From contig NZ_JAXCHP010000001.1 of NCBI RefSeq assembly GCF_035984545.1, positions 3,224,001-3,288,000 of the forward strand: a DNA stretch of 64,000 nt, given 5' to 3'. This DNA comes from Cryobacterium sp. GrIS_2_6. GTDB taxonomy: Bacteria > Actinomycetota > Actinomycetes > Actinomycetales > Microbacteriaceae. Every line of letters starts with the position of its first letter. Within the stretch, counting starts at the first letter, position 1. Shown here piece after piece: positions 43,709 through 52,769 of this stretch. The notes beneath the pieces are model-generated. The model had not been told where the DNA came from, did not search any database, and saw nothing but the letters and a program-made list of their open reading frames with translations. A program made the position numbers and the translations under genes.

Positions 43709-44523
43709 GTGACTTCCCGGCGAGTGCCGCCCGTTCCACGTGGAACGCGTCGGACTGGCACGACGCCCTGGTCGTCGAGGCCTACGCCGAAACCCCGACG
43801 GCACGCACGATCCAGATGCGACCGCCCGCCTCAACTGCCCTGCCGCCACTGCCCGGGCTCGTCGCGGGCCAGCACATCGACGTTCGCCTGACCGCACCGG
43901 ACGGCTACACCGCAGTACGCTCGTACTCGCTCGCCTCTGCCGCACCGGGTGGGCTCCTCGAGATCACCGTTGAGGAACTCGACGATGGCGAGGTATCGCC
44001 GTATCTCGTGCGCGGCCTCGATGTCGGCGACCGGCTCGAGATCCGCGGACCGATCGGCGGCTGGTTCGTCTGGCGCGAGGAGGAACCCGCGCCGGTGCAC
44101 CTCATCGCAGGCGGCTCCGGCATCGTTCCGCTGATGGCCATGATCCGCGCCCATGAGGCGGCCGCGCACCCGGCTCCGTTCCGCCTGCTCTACTCGGTGC
44201 GCTCACCGGAGATGGTGTACTACCGCGCAGAACTCGAGGAGCTCACCCGGGTCTCCCCGCGCTTCGACCTCGACTGGGTGTACACCCGGCGTGCCCCGAG
44301 CGGATGGCCCCACGCACCCGGCCGCCTCGACGTCACCCGCCTCGCGGCGAGCGTCCAGCCCCTCGGCAACGACGCGCTCACGTTCGTGTGCGGCGCGACC
44401 CCCTTCGTCGAGTTCGTGGCGGACGCCCTCGTGCGGGCTGGCCGGGATCCCGCCCGGATTCGGACCGAGCGGTACGGCGGCGCGGACGGCGGCACGGACG
44501 GGGGCGCGGAGGGCGCCGCCTGA
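43705..44523 (+). CDS. FAD/NAD-binding ferredoxin-reductase-like protein
   Basis: 272 residues. FNR module: FAD motif RSYSLASAAPG, NAD motif LIAGGSGIVPLMAMIR, and the C-terminal VCGATPFVEFVADALVRAG. The C-terminal tail is Gly-rich. No iron-sulfur cysteines are present, so electrons go from NAD(P)H to the flavin and on to the partner. The GTG at 43705 sits inside the end of the molybdopterin gene (GTGAG overlap), so the two are translated together and probably form an oxidoreductase/reductase pair. Confidence 0.9.
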   Translation: MSDFPASAARSTWNASDWHDALVVEAYAETPTARTIQMRPPASTALPPLPGLVAGQHIDVRLTAPDGYTAVRSYSLASAAPGGLLEITVEELDDGEVSPYLVRGLDVGDRLEIRGPIGGWFVWREEEPAPVHLIAGGSGIVPLMAMIRAHEAAAHPAPFRLLYSVRSPEMVYYRAELEELTRVSPRFDLDWVYTRRAPSGWPHAPGRLDVTRLAASVQPLGNDALTFVCGATPFVEFVADALVRAGRDPARIRTERYGGADGGTDGGAEGAA

Positions 44524-44533
44524 GCCAGCCGGC

Positions 44534-45376
44534 TCAGCCGACGGCACTCGAGACGAACAGCACGGCCTCGCTCGCGACGAGGTCGTCGAGCTCCAGCACC
44601 CGGTCGAGGTCGTGCCCGGCTGCGAGCGCCGCGGCGTGCTGCTCAGGCGTCTGGGGCGCGAGGCGACCCTGCATGAATCCGCCGAGTGCCCGCACGGCGC
44701 AGGCCGCGATGATGCCCTCGGGTGTCCCGCCGATGCCGACGACGACGTCGACGTCGGTCCCTGAGGTCGCGGCCGCGACGGCGGCGACGATATCGCCCTC
44801 TCCGACGAGCCGGAGCTCGGCGCCGGTCGCGAGGATCTCGGCGATGAGCGCCCCGTGGCGGGGCTTGTCGAGCACGACGACGACGAGGTCGCTCACGGCG
44901 ACCCCGGTGACGGCGGCGAGCCTGGCCAGGTTCTCGGCGATCGGGCGGCGGATGTCGACGACCCCGTGGCCGGCCGCGCCGCAGATGAGCTTGTCCATAT
45001 AGAAGACGTGGACGGGATCGAACATCGTGCCGCGCGGGGCGAGCGCGATCACGCAGATCGAGCCGGGGAGACCGGAGGCCGCGAGGCGGGTGCCGTCGAG
45101 CGGGTCGACGGCGACGTCGCAGAGCGGGGCGCCGCCCTGGCCGAGCGCCTCGCCGTTGGCCAGCATCGGGGCCGCATCCTTTTCGCCCTCGCCGATGACG
45201 ACGGTGCCCTGGAACGGAGCATCGGCGAGCACGGCCCGCATGGCCGTGACGGCGGCGTCGTCGATGGCGATCTTGTCGCCCCGGCCGAGCCAGGGCAGGC
45301 AGGCCGCCGCAGCGGCATCCGTCGCCTCACGCACGCGGGCGACGAGGGCGGCGGGATAGGAGTGCGCGCCGAGCAC
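44534..45376 (-). CDS. GlpX-like class II fructose-bisphosphatase, short form
   Basis: 280 residues, against about 330-360 in typical GlpX. Active motifs are present: VVIGEGEKDAAPML, DVAVDPLDGTRL, GTMFDPVHVFYMDK and GIGGTPEGIIAACAVRALGG. The protein stops at DLVASEAVLFVSSAVG, where homologues continue with GDLLKGVRY and the THSIVMRS strand; no continuation is readable in other frames. It ends 10 bp from the convergent reductase gene. Start GTG 45376 is the best available, since the upstream in-frame stretch lacks ATG or GTG. It may be a paralogue with altered function. Confidence 0.85.
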   Translation of the reverse strand: MLGAHSYPAALVARVREATDAAAAACLPWLGRGDKIAIDDAAVTAMRAVLADAPFQGTVVIGEGEKDAAPMLANGEALGQGGAPLCDVAVDPLDGTRLAASGLPGSICVIALAPRGTMFDPVHVFYMDKLICGAAGHGVVDIRRPIAENLARLAAVTGVAVSDLVVVVLDKPRHGALIAEILATGAELRLVGEGDIVAAVAAATSGTDVDVVVGIGGTPEGIIAACAVRALGGFMQGRLAPQTPEQHAAALAAGHDLDRVLELDDLVASEAVLFVSSAVG

Positions 45377-45508
45377 GACGGCGCCGGAACCGGAGCCACG
45401 GGGGATGCCCGTTGGCTCGATTTGCGGCTCGGCGGAGGGACGGACGGGAACGGGTGTACCGGAGACTGGAATGGCGTCAGCCTAACTCTTCCATGTTACG
45501 AACGAGGG

Positions 45509-46396
45509 TCACGAGTGCGCCAGAGCCCTGCCGTCGGCGTCGAGGTAGTCCCGCCAGGACCGCTTCGGCGCCCAGCCGAGCAGGCGCTGCGCCTTCGCGC
45601 TCGAGATGCCAGAGGCATCCGGGCGGGAGAGGGGCCGCAGCGGGATCGTGTCACCAAAGTGCGCGTGCAGGATCGCGGCGAAGTCGCGCCCGCCGGCAGT
45701 GTCCGGCGCGGCGATGTAGAACACCTCATGGCCGGGCAGCTCCGATTCGGCGGCGAGCACGATCGCGTCCGCGAGGTCGGATGCATCGGTGTAGCTCCAC
45801 AGGTTGCCGCTGGCCAGCGCGGCGTCGCGCACGAGCGGCCCGAGGTTCTGCTCGTAGTTGTCCTCGTTCTGCACCCAGCTCGGCCGCAGGGAGATGCACC
45901 GGATGTCCGAACGTGCGACGGCGGCATCCATCAGCTGCTCCCCGAAGAGTTTGGTGAGCGCGTACGGGTCCTGCGGGTGCGCCGGGTGGTCCTCGTCGAC
46001 GGGAGCGTACTCAGGCAGGAAGCCGCGCTCGGCGAACAGGAATCCCGGCACCGTCTCGCTCGAGATATTCACGAAGCGTGGGACACCGAAGCGGACGGCG
46101 GCCTCGAGAACGTTGAAGGTCGCCATCAGGTTGGTGCGGAACACGACGTGGGCGGGGTTCGCGGTCGGGTCCGGGATCGCGGCGGTGTGCACGACAGCGT
46201 CGGCGCCGCGGATCACCGCGAAGGCCTCACCGGCATCCGTCAGGTCGGCCATCTGGTAGCGCGCCGCGCCCTCCACCGCCCGCTCGAAGACCGGGCGGGC
46301 GAGGTCGACCCCCGTCACGTCGTGACCTGCTGCGAGCAGCGCCTGGACGGCGGCCCGACCGACTTTTCCGTTGGCACCGGTGACGACGACCTTCAT
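45509..46396 (-). CDS. NAD-dependent epimerase/dehydratase family protein
   Basis: 295-residue extended SDR. GxxGxxG turn VVVTGANGKVGRAAV, catalytic Ser in NISSETVPG, and YxxxK in DPYALTKLFGEQ. The ending CxG-like SSAKAQRLLGWAPKRSW is typical of sugar epimerases. The ATG follows GGGAGCG. It stands apart from the ABC operon, with its own region of about 60 bp. Substrate unknown; uronate dehydrogenase-like enzymes are closest in style. Confidence 0.87.
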   Translation of the reverse strand: MKVVVTGANGKVGRAAVQALLAAGHDVTGVDLARPVFERAVEGAARYQMADLTDAGEAFAVIRGADAVVHTAAIPDPTANPAHVVFRTNLMATFNVLEAAVRFGVPRFVNISSETVPGFLFAERGFLPEYAPVDEDHPAHPQDPYALTKLFGEQLMDAAVARSDIRCISLRPSWVQNEDNYEQNLGPLVRDAALASGNLWSYTDASDLADAIVLAAESELPGHEVFYIAAPDTAGGRDFAAILHAHFGDTIPLRPLSRPDASGISSAKAQRLLGWAPKRSWRDYLDADGRALAHS

Positions 46397-46460
46397 GAGC
46401 GCTCCCTTGCTGAACGTGGTGAAAGCCTCACGCTACCGCGCCCGGGCCTACTTACTCCGC

Positions 46461-47288
46461 TCAGACTCCGATGTCGCGCTGGCGCAGCACGAGGGCCGTC
46501 ACCGCCGCGACGAGCAGGGAACCGCCGTAGAACGCAAGGAGCGCAAGCGGCTGGGCCCCGTTCGTCATCGGGTAGTTTCCGAACGCCCAGTAATAGGGCG
46601 AGAGCCCGTGCAACCACTCGAGGTCGGCGCTCTGGTTGCCGAGGGCGTTGAAGACGTAGCCGACGACCGCGACGAACGCGCCGGCGCCGATGCCCCACAC
46701 CCTGCGGCCCGTGAGCGCGCCGCCGAGCATCGCGACACTGCCGCAGAGCAGCACGAGGCCCGCGAAGAGCAGGCAGGTCTGGGCCAGGTACCCGACGTCG
46801 ATGCCGAGCTGGCTCGGGCCGTCGAGGAGCGCGATGAGCACGAACATCAGGGCGGTGATCAACAGAACCTTCAGCATGATCGCCGCGAACCGCTCCACGA
46901 CCACCTGCACCCGGGTGACGCCGTGGGCGAGGGTCAGCTCGAGCTGGCCGGACTCCTCGTCGCCGCCGAGCATGGCCGCGCCCCAGCCGATCGAGGCGAT
47001 GCTGATCAGAAGGAACCCGATCAGGCCGAAGACCGTCGCCTGGGTGTAGCCGGCGCCGGTACTGATCTGGTCGTAGTTGAGGGTGCGGATCAGGGCGCGC
47101 GGCAGCGAGTCGATGAGCTTCTGCATCTCGGACGTGCCGATCATGCTCGGGTAGAGCGGCAGGTAGAGGAAGATCGCCGCCGCAATGCCGATTCCCCAGC
47201 CGAGCAGGGCACGCCGACCGTCTGCGAACGCCTTGCCGAAGATCGGCAGGGGCGCGCGGCGGACATCCGTCTTCGCGGACGCGGTCAT
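46461..47288 (-). CDS. ABC transporter permease, ABC-2 type
   Basis: 275 residues with about six hydrophobic segments. It is the membrane partner of the ATPase encoded next. The first loop after the first segment is LPLYPSMIGTSEMQKLIDSL, and GGDEESGQLELTLAHGVTRVQVVVERFAA is typical of this permease family. The ATG overlaps the ATPase stop (ATGA). Likely an exporter of a small toxic compound regulated by the TetR protein at the head of the operon. Confidence 0.88.
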   Translation of the reverse strand: MTASAKTDVRRAPLPIFGKAFADGRRALLGWGIGIAAAIFLYLPLYPSMIGTSEMQKLIDSLPRALIRTLNYDQISTGAGYTQATVFGLIGFLLISIASIGWGAAMLGGDEESGQLELTLAHGVTRVQVVVERFAAIMLKVLLITALMFVLIALLDGPSQLGIDVGYLAQTCLLFAGLVLLCGSVAMLGGALTGRRVWGIGAGAFVAVVGYVFNALGNQSADLEWLHGLSPYYWAFGNYPMTNGAQPLALLAFYGGSLLVAAVTALVLRQRDIGV

Positions 47289-48343
47289 TTCGGTTCCTTC
47301 CTTTCCGCGCGGGTCCCGCGGGCGGTTCGGCTCGCCCGGGAGGGCCGGTGCGACTCTGCGGAATCCTCCGGCGCGGTGTACAGCGCGAGCACGGATTCCT
47401 CGAGGTCGGGTTCCTCGAGAACGAGGTCCGTGAGGTCGAGCGTGGAGACGGCCTGGATGAAGGGCTGGATCGCACCCTCGAGGGTCGCGGTCGCCTCGAT
47501 GGCTGCGGCCCCAGCGGGGCTCGTGACGGCCGTGCAGACGAGCCCGGCCATGCCGTCGAGCCGGCCCAGCCGCTCGGAGAGGTCGGCGGGGCGGATGCCG
47601 GTGGCCGTCATCCGCAAGTGACGCACGGCCGTCTGGCGCAGGGCCTCGACGCTCGCGACGGTGATGATGCGCCCGTCCCGGAGGATCGCGACCTCGTCGG
47701 CGGCCTGCTGGATCTCGCTGATCACATGCGAGGACAGGAATACGGTCTGGCCGGCGTCGCGGGCCTCCTTGACGAGCAGCAGGAACTCCTGCTGCATCAG
47801 GGGGTCGAGACCGCTCGTCGGTTCGTCGAGCACGAGAAGTTCCGGCTCGTGCATGAACGCCTGCACGATCCCGAGCTTCTGCTTGTTGCCGCGGGAGAGC
47901 TTGCGCACCGGCTGTGCGAGGTCGAGGTGGAACCGTTCGGCGAGTTCTTCAATGTGCCCGGTGCGGACGGGACCGGAGATGTCGGCGTAGTGCTGCAGGA
48001 GCTTCCGTCCGGTGATGCGGCCCTCGAGGATGAGCTCCCCGGGCAGGAAGCCGATCCGCCGGCGCAACTCGGGGCCGGCGTTGCGCGAGTCGGTGCCGAG
48101 AACGGTCGCGTGCCCGGAGCTCGGCCGGATGATGTCGAGCAGGGCGCGCATGGTCGTGGTCTTGCCCGCTCCGTTGGGGCCGATCACCCCGAAGACGCTG
48201 CCCCGGGGAACCGTGAAGGTCACCCTATGGAGGGCCTGGGTGCTGCCGAAGCGCTTGGTGATCTCGAAAGCCTGGATCGCGGCATCCGTGGGCGGGGACG
48301 ACGCGCCGGGATGTGGCCAGCTCGCTGTTTCGACGTGACTCAT
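47285..48343 (-). CDS. ABC transporter ATP-binding protein
   Basis: 352 residues. Walker A GPNGAGKTTT, signature LSRGNKQKLG, and Walker B LLVLDEPTSGLD. A C-terminal extension of about 120 residues after the core is variable. The last 25 residues are basic (RPSRASRTARGTRAERKEPK). The start overlaps the tetR stop (ATGA) and the stop overlaps the permease start. Together the three genes form a compact tetR-ATPase-permease unit. Confidence 0.92.
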   Translation of the reverse strand: MSHVETASWPHPGASSPPTDAAIQAFEITKRFGSTQALHRVTFTVPRGSVFGVIGPNGAGKTTTMRALLDIIRPSSGHATVLGTDSRNAGPELRRRIGFLPGELILEGRITGRKLLQHYADISGPVRTGHIEELAERFHLDLAQPVRKLSRGNKQKLGIVQAFMHEPELLVLDEPTSGLDPLMQQEFLLLVKEARDAGQTVFLSSHVISEIQQAADEVAILRDGRIITVASVEALRQTAVRHLRMTATGIRPADLSERLGRLDGMAGLVCTAVTSPAGAAAIEATATLEGAIQPFIQAVSTLDLTDLVLEEPDLEESVLALYTAPEDSAESHRPSRASRTARGTRAERKEPK

Positions 48344-49074
48344 CGGGTGTCCTCTCGACTGGGGTATTCCTGGGCCGGCATGGTCTCTGCTGCGGGTGCC
48401 GCCCCGGGCTCAGCAGCGGGCTCCGGAGTGGCCGCGAGCGCGTTCCGGGTGACGTTCAGCACGGTCTCGTCGGTGTAGAGCCCGTGGGTGTACAGCTCGA
48501 CCGACGGCAGCGCGAGCCGCCGCATCGTCACCTGGCCGAGGCCCCGGCCCTCGAAGCCGAGCGACCGGGCGAGGTGTGTGCTCATCGTCATCATCGCCAG
48601 GCTCGTCATCGCGACCAGGACCGCCACAGCGCGCGGGTCAGAGGAGGGGTTCATGCTTCCGTCCGCGATTCCGGCCCGGACGATCGCCTCGGTCTCGTCG
48701 ACGATGGTGTCCACGAAGTTCCGGCCGGCCGCCGTCTCCTCCGCGATCGCCCGCGACAGGTAGGCGACGTCGACCTCGTACTCCGCGGGGTTCGCGAGGT
48801 ATCCCTGGATCACGGCCTGGAGTCCCGCCGGGCTCGCCTTGTCGCGCGCCGCGGCCAGCATAGTACCGATCACGAATTCATCGCACTCCCCGCGGAGGCG
48901 CTCCTTACTGCCGAAGTGATGCACGACAAGGCTCGCGCTCACGCCGGCGGTGGCGGCGATCGCCCGCAGGCTCGATTTGCGGAAGCCGTCCTGAGCGAAA
49001 TGAACGATCGCGGCATCCCGGATCAAGGCCCGCGCCGTGAGATCCTCCGGTGGAGAGGGACGAGCTGTACGCAT
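48340..49074 (-). CDS. TetR family transcriptional regulator
   Basis: 244 residues. The helix-turn-helix is ALIRDAAIVHFAQDGFRKSS followed by LRAIAATAGVSASLVVHHFGSK. The ligand-binding half is long, with a Pro/Ala/Glu-rich tail (TPEPAAEPGAAPAAE). Start at ATG 49074 (MRTARPSPPEDL) is chosen because a TTGACC-N17-TAGCAT promoter ends 7 nt before it. Two upstream ATGs in frame would precede the transcription start. A perfect 15-bp palindrome overlaps the start, so it probably represses its own operon. Confidence 0.9.
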   Translation of the reverse strand: MRTARPSPPEDLTARALIRDAAIVHFAQDGFRKSSLRAIAATAGVSASLVVHHFGSKERLRGECDEFVIGTMLAAARDKASPAGLQAVIQGYLANPAEYEVDVAYLSRAIAEETAAGRNFVDTIVDETEAIVRAGIADGSMNPSSDPRAVAVLVAMTSLAMMTMSTHLARSLGFEGRGLGQVTMRRLALPSVELYTHGLYTDETVLNVTRNALAATPEPAAEPGAAPAAETMPAQEYPSREDTR

Positions 49075-49111
49075 GTTCAACATGCTAAACACTTGTTCAG
49101 TGCGGGTCAAG
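49071..49111 (-). promoter_or_regulatory. tetR promoter with overlapping palindromic operator
   Basis: Minus strand -35 TTGACC (49106-49111) and -10 TAGCAT, spaced by 17 bp. Perfect palindrome GCATGTTGAACATGC (49071-49085) overlaps the -10 end and the ATG. An imperfect half GAACAAGTGTTT lies inside the spacer. Repressor bound here would block initiation of a leaderless mRNA. Confidence 0.7.
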
Positions 49112-49168
49112 GCCCTGACCGGCTGTCAGGCAGGTGTGGGAAAATCGGGTGAACCCTGGAGGTTTCCC

Positions 49169-50062
49169 ATGTCAACCGTTCCCACAGCGCTTCCCGTCCT
49201 GCCGGCGTCCGTCCACCTCGCCCCCGGCGTCGGCGGCCTCCCCATCGTCCGTGTCACCGGCCGCGCCGGGTCGGCCGAGGTGTACCTGCACGGCGCGCAC
49301 GTCGCCTCCTGGGTTCCGGCCGGCGGCGCCCCCGTGCTCTGGATGAGCGCGGCGAGCCGCTTCACCCCGGGCACCGCCATCCGCGGCGGCATCCCGATCT
49401 GCTTCCCCTGGTTCGGTCCGAACGCAGCGGATGCGACGGCACCGGCCCATGGGTTCGCCCGCTTGACCGAGTGGCAGCTGTCCGGCGCCGCCGAGGTCGC
49501 TGACGATGTGGTGCTGACCTTCCACCTGACGGACTCGCCCGCGACGCGCGCGTCGGCGTGGCCGCATCCGTTCGAGGCCCGCTACACCGTTACCGTCGGT
49601 GCGACGCTGCGCCTCGAACTGACCGTGACCAACCGGGACACGGTGGCCGTGACCGTGGAGGAGGCGCTGCACAGCTACTTTGCGATCGACGACATCCACC
49701 GGACGACGATCGCCGGGCTCGAGGGCGCCCCGCTCCTCGACAAGGTCGCGGGCGGCACGCTCGAGCAAGGGTCCGACGGCCCCATGGGCTTCGTGGCGGA
49801 GACCGACCGGGTCTACCCCGGCACCACGGCCACCACGGTCATCAAGGACGGAACGCGCAGCATCGCCATCGCGAAGACCGGCTCCGAGAGCACCGTCGTC
49901 TGGAACCCGTGGATCGACAAGGCTGCGGCGATGGCGGACTTCGGCTCGCAGGAATGGACCGGCATGGTCTGCGTCGAGACCTGCAACGTGGGCGCCGACG
50001 CGATCACCCTGGCCCCCGGCGCGAGCCACACGATGACGGCGGAGTTCACGGTCACGGCCTGA
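49169..50062 (+). CDS. D-hexose-6-phosphate mutarotase (YeaD-like)
   Basis: 297 residues of the aldose-1-epimerase fold, glucose-6-phosphate 1-epimerase type. Motifs: VLWMSAASRFTPGTAIRGGIP with the phosphate-binding Arg, and CFPWFGP. The catalytic His lies in APAHGFARLTEW and the general acid/base Glu in EEALHSYFAI. The ATG at 49169 follows CTGGAGG at a good distance. It is divergent from tetR but its function (sugar-phosphate anomer conversion) is unrelated to it. Confidence 0.9.
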   Translation: MSTVPTALPVLPASVHLAPGVGGLPIVRVTGRAGSAEVYLHGAHVASWVPAGGAPVLWMSAASRFTPGTAIRGGIPICFPWFGPNAADATAPAHGFARLTEWQLSGAAEVADDVVLTFHLTDSPATRASAWPHPFEARYTVTVGATLRLELTVTNRDTVAVTVEEALHSYFAIDDIHRTTIAGLEGAPLLDKVAGGTLEQGSDGPMGFVAETDRVYPGTTATTVIKDGTRSIAIAKTGSESTVVWNPWIDKAAAMADFGSQEWTGMVCVETCNVGADAITLAPGASHTMTAEFTVTA

Positions 50063-50063
50063 T

Positions 50064-51521
50064 TCAGGCGGTCGGGGAGACCGGGGCGTCGCGGAGCAGC
50101 CAGCCGATGGCGTCCGCGGCGCTCCACCCTTCCGGATGTGCAGCGAGGAGCACGGCGGCCCCGTCGGTGTCGTTGCCGAGCGTCAGAAGCGGCGCCTCGA
50201 CGTAGCCGGTCTTGCGGGTCTGGCCGAGGCCGACGGTCGCGGTGAGCGCGTTGCAGAGGCAGGCGCGGCCGGCGGCATCCGCGGCGGTGCCGCCCTTGCG
50301 CACGTACATGTGCACGGGTTCGCTCGGGCAGCGGAACCCGACCGTGCCGTCCTTCTTCGCATAGGGCTCGCGCAGGTAGCTGAGGTCGCAGAGACGCACC
50401 CGGTCGGCGTAGACCGCCGGTTCGGACAACGTGCCCGGCAGCTGGGCGACCTTGAACGGGAATCCCGTCGGCGAGGCGGCGGCGTCGGTGCGGATCGAGA
50501 GCTCCGTCGCGTCGAGGCGGCCGAGCACCTGGTCGCGCAGTTCGGGGGCGAGGCCGGACTCCTGGCTGAGCGCGAACAGGGTGCCGACCTGCACGCCCTG
50601 TGCTCCCGCGGCGAGCGCGACGGCGAGGCGTTCCGGCTGGCCGTAGCCGCCGGCGAGCCAGAACGGCAGGCCGAGTTCGGCGATCTTGACGATGTTCGCG
50701 TCGTCGCGCGGGCCATAAATCGGCTGGTCGTCGTCGTCAAGGGTGAGCCGGCCGCGCGGGGGTGCGTTGTGCCCGCCGGCCGTCGGGCCCTCGATGATGA
50801 ACCCGTCCGGGCGGATGTCCGCATCGCGCGCGAGGTAGAACGCGAGCACGTGCGCCGAGACGATGGCGAGGAAGAACGGGCGGAGTAACGGCGGGAAGGT
50901 CTCCGGCGTCAGCCCGAGGACGTCGACGGGATCCACGCTCACGGTGTGGACGGCATCCGCTTCGGCCCCGTGCACGTCGATGTCGATCGTGCCGACCCGG
51001 CCGGCGGCGAGCTCATCGAGGAGGTGCGGGATCTGGCGCGGGATGCCGGCGCCCATCAGGACGTAGTCGGCCCCGGCGAGCATGGCGCCGAGTGCGGCCG
51101 GCGGGGTCGCCATCTGCACCTTCTCCATGTAGTTGATCCCGACGATCCCGGTGTGGCCCTCCTTGGCCAGCCAGACCTCGGTGAAGTTGCCGAGCACGCT
51201 GAGCTCCTGCTGCTCGCGGGTCGGCTTCAGGGACAGTTTGGGCACAGGAAGGTACGGCTCGCCCTCCGCGCGGCCCTCGGCCTGGAAGTAGCGCTCGAGG
51301 ACGGGCGCGACCAGGGCGGGAACCGGGAACGCGGCGAGCGCACGGCGGATGTGTCCGCCGGCGTCGCCGTCCTGAAGCCTGCGCGTGAGGACGGAGTCGA
51401 GGGCGACGCCGGAGACGACGCCGAGCTGGCCGGTGCGGGCCACCGCATTGGCGAGCCGCCAGGACGAGACGGCCATGCCCATGCCGCCCTGGATGACCAC
51501 GGGCAGTGTTCTGTCGGACAA
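50064..51521 (-). CDS. Nitronate monooxygenase family protein
   Basis: 485 residues. FMN barrel of the 2-nitropropane dioxygenase type. The beginning is VVIQGGMGMAVSSWRLANAVA; middle FIIEGPTAGGHNAPPRG and ALAAGAQGVQVGTLFAL are typical flavin- and phosphate-binding segments. The TTG at 51521 is preferred because GGAGG lies 5 nt upstream; a more distant start adds an Arg-rich stretch. The family oxidises nitronates such as propionate-3-nitronate, but many members are uncharacterised. A Cys-containing C-terminal segment (RCPSEP, RACLCNALTA) is also present. Confidence 0.85.
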   Translation of the reverse strand: MSDRTLPVVIQGGMGMAVSSWRLANAVARTGQLGVVSGVALDSVLTRRLQDGDAGGHIRRALAAFPVPALVAPVLERYFQAEGRAEGEPYLPVPKLSLKPTREQQELSVLGNFTEVWLAKEGHTGIVGINYMEKVQMATPPAALGAMLAGADYVLMGAGIPRQIPHLLDELAAGRVGTIDIDVHGAEADAVHTVSVDPVDVLGLTPETFPPLLRPFFLAIVSAHVLAFYLARDADIRPDGFIIEGPTAGGHNAPPRGRLTLDDDDQPIYGPRDDANIVKIAELGLPFWLAGGYGQPERLAVALAAGAQGVQVGTLFALSQESGLAPELRDQVLGRLDATELSIRTDAAASPTGFPFKVAQLPGTLSEPAVYADRVRLCDLSYLREPYAKKDGTVGFRCPSEPVHMYVRKGGTAADAAGRACLCNALTATVGLGQTRKTGYVEAPLLTLGNDTDGAAVLLAAHPEGWSAADAIGWLLRDAPVSPTA

Positions 51522-51812
51522 GAGGGCCTCCGTCGATCTGCGCCGGGGCGTCCGCCGCGAGAACGGGGGTGCCACTGCAGTCGCTGAGACCGGGGGTGAT
51601 CAGTTGCAGGGCGCAGGGCAATCGTAACTCACGGCATATTCCCGAATCGGGTTGCATTCGGGCCGCGACCCCGTGACCGGGATACCGAATCGTGGCAGAC
51701 TCGATGAGTAAGACGGAGATGGAGGCTGGCCTGCATCCGCGCCAGAGTCTGCGGGCAGGCATGTGATGACACACCATGTGAGACAACGCTTGTAAGCGAA
51801 AGGACGCTTGAC

Positions 51813-52079
51813 ATGAGTTTCATCGGATTTCTACTTCTCGGCCTGATCGCCGGCGCGATCGCCAAGGCCATCCTGCCCGGCACCCAGGGCGGCGGCTGGT
51901 TCGTGACCCTGCTCCTCGGAGTGGTCGGCGCGGTCCTCGGCGGCTGGCTCGGGTCCCTCCTCTTCGGCGTCGGCATCGGCGATTTCTTCCAGCTGTCCAG
52001 CTGGTTGCTCGCCATCGCAGGGTCGATCATCGTGCTGCTGATCTATGGCGCCGTCGTCAACCGGAGGCACACCGCGTAG
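51813..52079 (+). CDS. GlsB/YeaQ/YmgE family stress membrane protein
   Basis: 88 residues, three hydrophobic segments and a Gly-rich pattern (GLIAGAIAKAILPGTQGGG, GVVGAVLGGWLG). This is the transglycosylase-associated/GlsB family, linked to stress and envelope maintenance. The ATG at 51813 follows GAAAGGA at about 8 nt. Confidence 0.87.
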   Translation: MSFIGFLLLGLIAGAIAKAILPGTQGGGWFVTLLLGVVGAVLGGWLGSLLFGVGIGDFFQLSSWLLAIAGSIIVLLIYGAVVNRRHTA

Positions 52080-52151
52080 CGGCGGCCGGAAACGCCCGGT
52101 GCATCACCACCGTCACCTGCGCTGCCCGCCTCAGAAACGGTAGCCGCCACC

Positions 52152-52685
52152 CTAGAGGTGCTCTGACATCGCGGTGACGTCGTGCAGGTGATGCACCGGG
52201 TCATGCACGAAGTACTGTCCCATCGTCGTCACCGTGAACCGGGCGCCGTCGCTGCGCCTGCCGACGCGGCCAAGGTCGGCGGCGGGAACCGCGGCAAACG
52301 CAACGGCCGCGGATGACGCGGCCTCGGCCAGTTCGACGGCGACCCGTTCCGGGGCCTGCTCGCCGTACCGTTCCGCCACCGCCGTCGCGTCCTGGTCCCA
52401 GTTCGGGAACAGGGGGTCGTCCTCGATGCGCATCAGCGCGAGCCGGACGGTGAAGATGCGGAACACATCGCGAACGTGGGCGGCGTACTCCAGGGCGGAC
52501 CAGGCGTGCTCGTTCGGCCGCACCGCGACATCCGCTCGCTCGAGCACGGGCAGCCAGGCCGCGGCGTTCTCGCGGATCAGCCGCGGGATGTCCTCGAAGA
52601 CGACTTCGGCGGCGACGAAACCGCACTCGGGGCAGGGGTGCTTGAGCACCCAGGTCCAGTCCTTGGTGTCCGGGGGAATATTCAT
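52152..52685 (-). CDS. DinB family protein
   Basis: 177-residue four-helix bundle. The metal-binding His trio of DinB-type proteins is visible: WSALEYAAHVRDVFRIF, and HDPVHHLHDV at the C terminus. An N-terminal CPECGF sequence adds a possible zinc knuckle at residues 18-21. The enzymes of this fold include thiol transferases such as mycothiol-dependent maleylpyruvate isomerase; the exact reaction here is unknown. The ATG at 52685 follows no strong ribosome-binding site. Confidence 0.8.
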   Translation of the reverse strand: MNIPPDTKDWTWVLKHPCPECGFVAAEVVFEDIPRLIRENAAAWLPVLERADVAVRPNEHAWSALEYAAHVRDVFRIFTVRLALMRIEDDPLFPNWDQDATAVAERYGEQAPERVAVELAEAASSAAVAFAAVPAADLGRVGRRSDGARFTVTTMGQYFVHDPVHHLHDVTAMSEHL

Positions 52686-52769
52686 GCCGCGAGCCTACCA
52701 ATCCGCTGTGAGGTTCATTCCGAACTACTGGCAACCGCACCCCCGCGGTCTCTACCAGGAGGAAATCTC

